Of a stretch of 64,000 nucleotides of DNA, positions 56,965 to 64,000 are shown piece by piece; positions within the stretch are counted from its first letter, which is position 1, and every line of letters begins with the position of its first letter. Position numbers and translations under genes: made by a program. The stretch spans positions 558,001 through 622,000 of the forward strand of contig NZ_BEYR01000001.1 in the NCBI RefSeq assembly GCF_002933815.1, in the 5' to 3' direction. The notes beneath the pieces were generated by a model, which was given only the letters and a program-made list of their open reading frames with translations, did not search any database and had not been told where the DNA came from. Source of the stretch: Sphingobacterium sp. HMA12 (GTDB lineage Bacteria > Bacteroidota > Bacteroidia > Sphingobacteriales > Sphingobacteriaceae).

Positions 56965-57792
56965 TTATATTTTTTTTTGTACAGCGATCATCATATGGGG
57001 ACTGAATGGTAGAAGATAACTGTCATTTTCAGTTATTTGGATAAGTTCTATTAATGCTTTCCGCCTTCTGCAGTTCATCATATTAGCAAAAAAGTCTTTG
57101 TCCAGCCACGCCATCCCTTCAACCGCATAGGTATTGAGATAGGTTAATTGTTGATTTATAAATTCATCCTTTAGCTGTTCAGGTTTATGATAAAATGCTT
57201 CGGCTAAAAGCCAGGGGAAATCATCGGGCGGGTTATGTTTGCCAACTGTCAGTTCTTCTTTACACATTTCAAAAAATGACTTTTTGTGAATTAAGCCATT
57301 TAAAAGACCTGCCAAAGTTGATGCAGTATAATTAATGGCGAAACCTAATATAATTCCGTTGTTTTTCAAAACTCGTTTGGCTTCAAAAATGGTTAAATCC
57401 CTGTCTTCTTTCTTTTGAAGATGATAAAGAGGGCCGTGTAGTATAATAAGGTCTGCATAGTTATTTGAGAATTCCAATTTTCGAGATTCTCCTATGTGTA
57501 CAGAAAATTTGTTTTTCAATTTATTAGCTCTGTTTCGGGCTATTTTTATATGTTTTGAAACTGGCTCTACCAAATGAACCTTATGTCCTTTCTTTGCGAG
57601 CCATTCCGAATACTTTCCTGTACCGCCACCGATATCAATTATTGTTAAAGGTGAAGATAAAATATGTTTTTCTATAAGTGATTTGATTCTTTCAAACTCA
57701 AATACACCCATCCCCTTATCAAGTCGGGTTTCTTCGGATGCCTTATTGTAGAATATCTCTATTTCTCTACTTATTAACTGTTTACTATTCAT
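56965..57792 (-). CDS. Class I SAM-dependent methyltransferase
   Basis: I prefer the start at 57792 (MNSKQLISREIEIFYNKASE, 275 residues); a frame extension to 57852 is possible. Motif I is LTIIDIGGGTGKYSEWLAKK, with LVEP as post-I acid, ADLIILHGPLYHL as motif II, and RVLKNNGIILGFAI. It is cytoplasmic, with a small-molecule or protein substrate unknown. Co-directional with the small wHTH-like gene. Confidence 0.87.
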   Translation of the reverse strand: MNSKQLISREIEIFYNKASEETRLDKGMGVFEFERIKSLIEKHILSSPLTIIDIGGGTGKYSEWLAKKGHKVHLVEPVSKHIKIARNRANKLKNKFSVHIGESRKLEFSNNYADLIILHGPLYHLQKKEDRDLTIFEAKRVLKNNGIILGFAINYTASTLAGLLNGLIHKKSFFEMCKEELTVGKHNPPDDFPWLLAEAFYHKPEQLKDEFINQQLTYLNTYAVEGMAWLDKDFFANMMNCRRRKALIELIQITENDSYLLPFSPHMMIAVQKKI

Positions 57793-57852
57793 TATATTCC
57801 TTGTATTATCATCATTTTTGGATGCTGAATACATCGTAAAATGATGAGACAA

Positions 57853-58198
57853 TCGACTCGCTAATCAATTGTTTGTTTATGATTTAATAAAATAAGTGGA
57901 TACAATCATCTGTGCATTAAAATCAAAAGATTTCATGCATTAATTACTCTTTTCGAGTTCGTCTTTTTTTGTTAAGACGAAGATAATATGTTAGATATAG
58001 TATAACAGACTACAAAAATAGAAATTTTTTACAACTTATTCCTTTTAATTACATAGAAATTTTCTGCTCTTTGGTCTTGACGAATAGTAAAAATGCGATT
58101 TATGATTTTCTTCTTTTCTTCATTCGTTTCGTGACTCTCCTCAAAAAACTGGAGCATTTAGAAATAGAGAATTCGGGGAGAGGTCAGATTTCTAAATA
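57853..58198. other. Gene-free A+T-rich stretch
   Basis: No supportable gene, terminator or repeat is visible in this roughly 350-nt stretch upstream of the methyltransferase. It is A+T-rich with several short frames. Confidence 0.4.
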
Positions 58199-58500
58199 AT
58201 AATGGTGAAAAATCATTAGAGGACTTTTTTGAGGAAAGGGAAATTGATATTTTTGATATACACAGAGACTTCGTAATCTACAACCAATGGGAAGTTTAAC
58301 CAAATATGTATCCAATGATCGTCCAGATTTCACGTTAAATATCGAAGATGACAATAAAGTCTGTTACGCATACTTATGGAAAGAATACGAAAACATCATT
58401 CCCCATGTATGGCTATACAACGTCGCTCCAACTCCTATTGACCCGTAATTGCAAATAGGGGAAAACCATCCCTTTTTAAATCCTCCAGAGTTTCCCAAAG
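58199..58500 (+). pseudogene. Decayed small-protein genes, same family as near 30.5 kb
   Basis: One frame ends DFVIYNQWEV at TAA 58298. An overlapping frame (ATG 58287 to TAA 58446) reads MGSLTKYVSNDRPDFTLNIE ... YLWKEYENIIPHVWLYNVAP. After the stop, LQIGENHPFLNPPEF continues in frame. The HPFLNP ending matches the ruin at 30.55 kb. The 53-codon frame could still be expressed. The rest of 58501-58854 is empty. Confidence 0.45.
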
Positions 58501-58854
58501 AGAATCAAGCAAGCATTTTTTTTGTTTGAATGAAGATATTAGCCCATGCCATTCTTTTATTATGCCAGTCATTTGGATATAAATAATTAAGATTTCGGCA
58601 AAAGACTAAAATAATTTTCATGAAACAGAAATACTAATAATTATCGTAAATAAACAAAATTAATTATAAGTGGTACTTGGTCTTGCAATCTTTTAATTTC
58701 ATTTCAATTCATATTGGACAATTTTTACCCTCTTTTGTCGATAGGTAATTAAATGAAATTGATACAAAATATATTTAATTGTAATGCTCTAAATTTAGGT
58801 AAAAGCACACAAATGTGTAGATTTTTTATAAGTATTGAAAATTATTGAAAATAA

Positions 58855-59834
58855 TACATAATATTACAACAATATTTTGAAATCATCAATGAAAATACCA
58901 CAAAAAGAGAAGTGCGGTTGAACGCAGCTATATATGAACCCAATCCTGTTGTAAAAAAGACGATATTGGAACAAGGCAATAAAAAGATCGGTTACTTTGC
59001 TTATAATAGCTTTACACCATTATCGAATTCAGAAAAATATCTATCCCCTATATTCTCCTCTTTTGAAAAGGAGAGGATTACAGAATTGATTATCGACCTA
59101 AGATACAATCAGGGCGGATATCAGACAACTGTAAACTTTCTGGCAAATCTAATTGCGCCAACTACTTTAAATGGCAAAGTTATGTACAGTGAGCATTACA
59201 ATTCAACGATGCAGCAGGGAAAGGCCGAAATATTAAAAAACTATAACCTTGTGGATGACAATAATGAGCCTATTTATGACAACGGTGTACCATTGACATT
59301 ATTTGATATAGATTATAGCGTACAATCGAATGTGTCCTATTTTGAGAAGAATGATGGATTGAGTGCGGTGAAAAAAGTCCATTTTATTGTCAGTAATATG
59401 ACCGCGTCGGCAAGTGAGATGCTGATCAATGTATTAAAACCATATTGCGATGTCCAGATAATAGGTGTGTCAAAAGAAAATGAGCAACAAGTTTACACTT
59501 ATGGCAAACCTGTCGGTTTTTTGATATCCCAGTAGGCGAATTTGATCTCTATTTGAGCATGTATGAAATAAAAAATGCACAGAATAGGGGTGGATATTAT
59601 AAAGGTATTAAGTCGGATCATTCGGTTCCGGACGATGTAAAAAGTGATTTTGGATCCTTCTTTGATCCAGCAGTTAGGCTGATTCTGAATGGGAAAAATA
59701 TTGGGAGGACAGGCGCTAAAGTACTTAAATTAAGAAACACGGTCTCCGAAAAATCATCTTATTATTTTAATACCGATCTATTAACTGGTAATATAAATGA
59801 TGTAAAAAACCTTATGATAAAATTGCGGAAATAA
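58855..59834 (+). pseudogene. S41-family C-terminal-processing-type peptidase, N-terminally truncated and frameshifted
   Basis: From about 58855 the frame encodes the S41 core: IGYFAYNSFTPL, ITELIIDLRYNQGGYQTTVN, and the catalytic region IVSNMTASASEMLINVLKPY. The frame ends at TAG 59533, but shifting one base at the six-T run near 59517 restores FDIPVGEFDLYLSMYEI to TAA 59832. A start, the signal peptide and the PDZ region (about 200 residues) are absent. Active only if fused to something upstream, which is not seen. Confidence 0.78.
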
Positions 59835-59837
59835 AAA

Positions 59838-60290
59838 CTAGCTGTATAGAATTCTGCTTTTGTTCGATGTCTGCTTTTGTTTGATGTAGTCGTAGGCCCT
59901 GTTTAGGAGGTAACACGCGTAGCCTACGTCTTGTTTGTTTTGAAGGTAAAAACTTATCCATCCTGAATTTTTAAATACATGATGGTCTTTAATTTTTCCT
60001 TCAGTCATTAACGATTGTTTTAATTCTTTATTTAATAAGATGTCCAATAAGCCATTGCTATGTACATGTGCAAACTCTTTTCCCATATAATTAAACTCAG
60101 TCCCACCATATTTATGTATTCCAATAGTAGTTCCAGGCATCCGCGTAACATTTTCTTCCAGATTGTCGATCCAATCCAGTAGTTCAGGCTTGGTAAAGAA
60201 CATCCAAAGCTTCATGAGACTATCAAATATAATGGCGAATAAAGGGATATCCTTTAAAAAGCCGACTCTTTTCACTATAAAAGAAAACAT
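59838..60290 (-). CDS. DUF5519 (luciferase-domain) protein
   Basis: The 150-residue protein shows GGTEFNYMGKEFAHVHSNGL and HHVFKNSGWISFYLQNKQDV, the DUF5519 pattern, often labelled 'luciferase family' without evidence of light emission. Co-directional with, and 3 nt behind, the SRPBCC membrane protein, so one operon. Function unknown. Confidence 0.78.
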   Translation of the reverse strand: MFSFIVKRVGFLKDIPLFAIIFDSLMKLWMFFTKPELLDWIDNLEENVTRMPGTTIGIHKYGGTEFNYMGKEFAHVHSNGLLDILLNKELKQSLMTEGKIKDHHVFKNSGWISFYLQNKQDVGYACYLLNRAYDYIKQKQTSNKSRILYS

Positions 60291-60293
60291 AGG

Positions 60294-61220
60294 CTATCTT
60301 TCGCTTAATAGTTTAATATGCTCCATTACTCTAAAATGGACATTCCTCGTAATACTTTCTGCCCAAAGATCATAGTACCAAGTCGGGAACACATGGAGGT
60401 TATACCAACTGTTTCCAATAAGAGTGGTGGTACCATTTCCATTATCCTTCAATATAAATTGACCTCTTTTAATATCTATGTGTCCCATAATTTCAGGGTC
60501 TTTGGGTTGATCAACGACATCAAAAATTAGGTTTTTATTGACATCAAATTTTACAATTTTCTCATCGAAGATATACCCATTGCTAAAAATGCATTTTCTG
60601 TTTGCACCCAATTTATGCTCGCTTACGGTTGTCGCCATGGGGCTCGGCATCCCAATTCTAAAGAGCCAATAGTTTTCCTTCTGGGATATCGGATCAAAGG
60701 CGACCACGTGTTGCCATACCTCTGCTGGGCTCGCATGAATCAAGATTTCATCAGAAACCATATTTTCATGATAATGGTCGCTCAGGGAGTCAACAATAAA
60801 AATCCCCAGTAATAAGCTCACAATGCTTATATTCAATTTTTGATTTCTCTTTTTAAACATTGCTCTTCCAATAAAGGCTCCGGAGATGATAAAGCCAAAA
60901 ATAAGGGGCGAAACAATTAGAAGACAAATAAAGCCCTCACCTAAGAAGAAAAAACTCATTAAAATGGCGATAAGACCATTCAGGATAGAATATCCAGTTA
61001 TTTGTTTTCCCCTTATTTCTATGTCTTTCCAAAACCAAGCCGTGATAATACCCATTAACATTGGAATAATTACAAATTCTGAAAAAACAAGTATACCTAT
61101 ATCCTTAGGCGCCAATGAGGACTGGATACCAATGATTAGGAACGCGAAAATGTTGGCTATCAAAATTCCTTGAAGTATTTTGGAATTTAGTACTTTAAAT
61201 AACGTTTTTTGCAAACTCAT
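60294..61220 (-). CDS. Membrane protein with C-terminal SRPBCC/START-like domain
   Basis: The first about 145 residues hold four to five helices (FAFLIIGIQSSLAP, ILVFSEFVIIPMLMG, LLIVSPLIFGFIISG). The C-terminal 160 residues have an SRPBCC pattern (ILIHASPAEVWQHVVAF at the start of the domain, then GNGTTTLIGNSWYNLHVFPT). SRPBCC domains bind hydrophobic ligands, and a membrane-fused version is plausible for lipid handling. It leads the DUF5519 gene. Ligand unknown. Confidence 0.72.
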   Translation of the reverse strand: MSLQKTLFKVLNSKILQGILIANIFAFLIIGIQSSLAPKDIGILVFSEFVIIPMLMGIITAWFWKDIEIRGKQITGYSILNGLIAILMSFFFLGEGFICLLIVSPLIFGFIISGAFIGRAMFKKRNQKLNISIVSLLLGIFIVDSLSDHYHENMVSDEILIHASPAEVWQHVVAFDPISQKENYWLFRIGMPSPMATTVSEHKLGANRKCIFSNGYIFDEKIVKFDVNKNLIFDVVDQPKDPEIMGHIDIKRGQFILKDNGNGTTTLIGNSWYNLHVFPTWYYDLWAESITRNVHFRVMEHIKLLSER

Positions 61221-61274
61221 CGTATTTGATCGTTTATTGTGGTATACTATAGATGTAATTCCCTACTAAGAATT

Positions 61275-61904
61275 TCAATATTTTTTAACTGATTCATCTA
61301 TCAGTTTCATAAGATGATCGACAGTTTTAGCTACTTCTTCTTTCTGCACGACTAATGTTTTCTTTTCTAGACTCGGAGGAAGAGAAATCTTGCCATTAAA
61401 TTCAGGAACGAACAAATTGATGTTTTCCTGATCCATTTTATTGAGATTAATAAAAGTCCATTTTTTTGTTTCGTCCTCTTTTAAAGCTAATAAGTAAGCT
61501 GAGGTGATCGCCATTTTGCCTTTTTCAGGCATGGACATTACCAATACTTGAGGAATAAAGCAATACGCTATGCCATCAATTTTTGAGACATCCATATCAT
61601 CATAATTGATTATGGAATCAACTTTAATCCCGTATTTTATAAGAGAAGAATAGAGTTCCTTGGTCAGTTTTGTTGCCTGATCTATCCCGCCCATGCTTTC
61701 AATTATGCGGGGCGAAGTTTGACCTAGAATACCTTCGATATCTCCGGAAATAGATGCTTTTGTCATGATAGACAGTGCTTCCCTGAGTTGTGGATCATTT
61801 TGGGCAAAGCTTGTATGATGAAAAATTGTTAATAGCGTAATTAACAAAAATGCTCCTTTTCGCTGGATGTTTTTAAACTGGTTGAACCAATTGTTGCTTT
61901 GCAT
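61275..61904 (-). CDS. Secreted protein of unknown function (209 residues)
   Basis: A signal peptide ends HHTSFAQ (about residue 35). The mature part is alpha/beta, with AITSAYLLALKEDETKKWTF in the middle, as in NTF2-like or DUF4878-type secreted proteins, but I do not assign it. 54 nt separate it from the SRPBCC gene on the same strand. Confidence 0.55.
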   Translation of the reverse strand: MQSNNWFNQFKNIQRKGAFLLITLLTIFHHTSFAQNDPQLREALSIMTKASISGDIEGILGQTSPRIIESMGGIDQATKLTKELYSSLIKYGIKVDSIINYDDMDVSKIDGIAYCFIPQVLVMSMPEKGKMAITSAYLLALKEDETKKWTFINLNKMDQENINLFVPEFNGKISLPPSLEKKTLVVQKEEVAKTVDHLMKLIDESVKKY

Positions 61905-62117
61905 AATGGAACGAGGTTAATTTCTATTGAATGTACAGGTTTTTATTTACAAATCAAATTTAGATAGGTGTCTCCGTCTTCCAAATATAATAGTGTGCTA
62001 GGTGAATAGTTGTACTGGCTTGATAGTCCTTTTTTGATCGCTGTAATATGTTACGGTTTTGCAATATTTAAGTGCATGTTGTGTTATCAGCCCCCTGTGT
62101 GGATAACAAAACTAGCT

Positions 62118-62395
62118 ACTGTTCGGTATTTCCCACCTACCACTTATATACCGCCTGTTTTTCTCAGATAGCCGCGACCACAGCCATACTTTTGCTATAC
62201 ACATAAAAACAAGAGAATATGCAAATCAATCTTAATTAAAGGCACGATGGCGGCCCTGAACACATTATTTACCGCTGAAATTACCGCATTACAGAGCGGC
62301 ACTTATGATGGTGTAGAACTGTTAGGCTATTACTAAAAAGGGGATACCTCAGCACCGATTATTTATTATCTCGCCTCGATAACCCTATCATGGTG
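62118..62395 (+). repeat. Fibre-cassette block G: leader plus about 60 decayed codons
   Basis: CGGTATTTCCCACCTACC at 62123 is the degraded palindrome. TACTTTTG (62187-62194) and ATG 62219 follow, 96 nt downstream. One G is lost after ATG, shifting the frame, and a TAA replaces a codon in GYY*KGDT. The match, including TAEITALQSGTYDGVELLGY, ends near 62395. It is a dead gene copy. Confidence 0.85.
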
Positions 62396-62442
62396 ATATG
62401 CCTTCGATTAAACTCCATTTTTGTGAGAGGAAAATTGTCCCT

Positions 62443-63051
62443 TTAAGAAATCCAGAGATTAAAGAATCGTCGTATGATCACCCATTTACCATTCACTTTT
62501 TCAAGCAGAAATGCATTACCGTTTCCACATAAAGAGCCGCATATATAATCAACCGGTATGTACGCACTTTTTCGGTTATATCCCATAATAGGGAGATGAA
62601 AGTAATAAATGCTTTTATTACGGTTCATCCTATATTTATCGGCGTCATCTACAGCATATGCGGCTTCAATAGCCGCTGGAATTGGGATGATTGTCTTCCT
62701 TTCGTTCATCTGATCAAGCATATCCAGCGAGTCCTTGAGCTGGTTGCCTAGCATTTTCATCAGCCTCTGTGGATCGACGTTGTAGAAAACATAATTCTTG
62801 TCCTGCAATGAGGAGATAGAATCCCTCATAAACTTATTATGAATGAACGCCCTTTGTTCTCCATCACGTTGCAGTCTGATACCAGCCGAATCGTCAGACA
62901 AAATTGTTTTTAGAATGGAAACATAGTCTTCCTGCAGTGACTTATCTTCATAGATTTTGGGCTTATCTTGTTGTATAGGTGTCATCTTGCCTTTATGCAT
63001 CGTACATCCCTGGAGAACGAGAAGAAAGAAGATAATATATAGCTTATTCAT
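62443..63051 (-). CDS. Lipoprotein of unknown function
   Basis: The 202-residue protein has a lipobox LQGC (Cys16). The mature part has AIEAAYAVDDADKYRMNRNK and a cysteine pair in VDYICGSLCGNGNAFLLEKV. Related genes appear often in Sphingobacterium genomes, I believe, without known function. It faces the fibre remnant. Confidence 0.6.
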   Translation of the reverse strand: MNKLYIIFFLLVLQGCTMHKGKMTPIQQDKPKIYEDKSLQEDYVSILKTILSDDSAGIRLQRDGEQRAFIHNKFMRDSISSLQDKNYVFYNVDPQRLMKMLGNQLKDSLDMLDQMNERKTIIPIPAAIEAAYAVDDADKYRMNRNKSIYYFHLPIMGYNRKSAYIPVDYICGSLCGNGNAFLLEKVNGKWVIIRRFFNLWIS

Positions 63052-63123
63052 TATGCGATTAGTTGTTTGTCTTTCGGTTGCTAGATCTGTGCCAAAAATT
63101 AGTACTGCATGTTTGTTCTAATG

Positions 63124-63351
63124 TTATTTTCTCATTTCTCTTTTTGTAGCATTAGGATAATATCGCTTTCCGTCTTTTGCGCCATCCCAGATCTCAGTAA
63201 TGCTATAGATTTTCAGAGGAGCTTCTTTTTCTAAACGTATTAATGTTTTGCAAACTTTTCTAAAAGTCCTATTCCATCGTCTTTTATCTTGTTTTTCCGA
63301 TTCCGCAATGGTAATTCCGAATATCTTAGTTTTGCGTATCGATCTTGACAT
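63124..63351 (-). CDS. Small basic protein of unknown function
   Basis: The 75-residue basic protein reads MSRSIRKTKIFGITIAESEK and RRWNRTFRKVCKTLIRLEKE. It has no signal peptide. No family is recognised; its high Lys and Arg content suggests nucleic-acid contact. Confidence 0.5.
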   Translation of the reverse strand: MSRSIRKTKIFGITIAESEKQDKRRWNRTFRKVCKTLIRLEKEAPLKIYSITEIWDGAKDGKRYYPNATKREMRK

Positions 63352-63457
63352 AATTTTACTGTTTAATACAAATATAATATCAAAGGCTTACATTTTAATT
63401 ATTTCCATCGACAATTCAATCTTGCCTACAAGATCAACTAATACCCCGTTCAACTCT

Positions 63458-63490
63458 GGACTTTTCGGTATCTCCCACATACCGATTAAG
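63458..63490 (+). repeat. Fibre-cassette block H: orphan palindrome end
   Basis: GGACTTTTCGGTATCTCCCA and CATACCGATTAAG copy the leader's first about 30 nt, with a perfect CGGTAT-CTCCCAC-ATACCG at 63466-63484. The match stops before the promoter. It lies about 105 nt before a lipoprotein gene. Confidence 0.75.
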
Positions 63491-63597
63491 TCCAAAAAAA
63501 TGCTTTTCAATTCTGCGAATTTTTGTATGTTAGTTGATCGAAAAAGGATTTGCTACATTTGTTAGATCCTAAACTTTTTTATTCTTTATTTTTAAGC

Positions 63598-64000
63598 ATG
63601 CTGAAAATATGGAACTGTCTTATTGTATTAATATTCCTCTTTTCTTGTGATGGAAGGAATTATATTGATCCTAAAAATATTCAGATTTTGGCTGAGCATA
63701 AGATGAATTTCCCAAAGGAGTCTACAGATCATTTCCCTCAGCAATTGGGAAGTGAGGTGGATATCATTTATAATGAAGGCATCGAAAATAATAATCTCAA
63801 TCTATACCTAGTTGAACACAACGTAAGTGAAAAATATATCAATAAATTACTTAATAGGTTGAAAGATACTAAGTATTATAGAGGGGGTGATAAAAATCTT
63901 TTAATCATCAATAGAAACGAAAAGATCATAGAAGGCTTTAGTGAATTTCCGAAGATTGACAGCGCTAATTTACAAGGCGATGCTCCTGTTCCAAATTTTA
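63598..64000 (+). CDS. Lipoprotein of unknown function (5' part)
   Basis: From ATG 63598 an open frame runs to the window edge (134 codons). The start MLKIWNCLIVLIFLFSCDGR has a lipobox FSC (Cys17). TACATTTG at 63554-63561 is a good -7 box. The gene continues to the right. Function unknown. Confidence 0.65.
   Translation, partial: MLKIWNCLIVLIFLFSCDGRNYIDPKNIQILAEHKMNFPKESTDHFPQQLGSEVDIIYNEGIENNNLNLYLVEHNVSEKYINKLLNRLKDTKYYRGGDKNLLIINRNEKIIEGFSEFPKIDSANLQGDAPVPNF

Noticed and set aside
1..64000. CRISPR arrays, tRNA, rRNA, prophage
   Set aside because: No regularly spaced repeats and no recognisable RNA genes or phage structural genes were seen. The eight leaders are too far apart and carry genes.

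Overview
The window looks like a chromosomal segment of a Bacteroidota bacterium, most probably Sphingobacterium or a close relative in Sphingobacteriaceae. I base this on a SusD-type outer-membrane lipoprotein end, repeated TAnnTTTG -7 promoter boxes with little Shine-Dalgarno signal, LytS/LytTR signalling, small Crp/Fnr regulators, HxlR regulators, DUF1080 and GMC sugar-oxidation genes, and many short secreted proteins with '..AQ' signal-peptide ends. No tRNA, rRNA, CRISPR array, prophage or intact mobile element was seen. No genus-level marker gene is present, so the assignment is an inference.

Layout. 1-5.7 kb: tail of a SusD gene, two paralogous secreted FAD-dependent oxidoreductases and a CstA transporter. 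5.8-9.7 kb: 2H phosphoesterase, a membrane protein, a Crp/Fnr regulator, a DUF4406-like protein and PhzF. 9.9-14.8 kb: a damage-tolerance block of a Y-family polymerase, an error-prone DnaE with an internal amber codon, a broken alkB and a second dnaE 3' end. 15-29.5 kb: lipoproteins, a second Crp/Fnr with a metallo-hydrolase, a three-gene reverse-strand operon (secreted protein, unknown protein, TPR protein), and a LytS/LytTR pair. 29.6-36.8 kb: remnants (third dnaE end, collapsed Rpn nuclease), the oxidative pentose-phosphate operon gnd-zwf-pgl, and a beta-helix fibre-like gene. 37-45 kb: secreted unknowns, a Sel1-like protein, macro domain, LRR protein, a second beta-helix gene, VOC and HAD enzymes. 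45-50.6 kb: a DeoR-controlled sugar-oxidation cluster. 50.7-58.5 kb: IS3 and IS256 scraps, two mirrored HxlR/SDR modules, an AraC/MocR deletion scar and a methyltransferase. 58.8-64 kb: an S41 peptidase pseudogene, a DUF5519 protein, SRPBCC membrane protein and lipoproteins.

The most unusual structure is a dispersed family of eight related blocks, all on the + strand (about 17.1, 30.7, 34.8, 36.8, 41.6, 43.9, 62.1 and 63.5 kb). Each full block has a palindrome CGGTAT-N7-ATACCG exactly 95 nt (96 in one decayed copy) before a start codon, a TAnnTTTG box, and a nearly invariant N-terminal domain beginning MANQFLIKETM. The domain leads into a variable right-handed beta-helix body resembling phage tailspikes, without a signal peptide. 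Both long genes are followed, about 100 nt after their stop codons, by another copy of the leader, so each gene lies between direct repeats. The gnd-zwf-pgl operon also lies between two leaders. This suggests a cassette-type, recombining surface- or fibre-protein family.

The window is also rich in decayed genes: at least a dozen truncations, frameshifts or deletion scars. It reads as an accessory region undergoing repeated recombination and loss.
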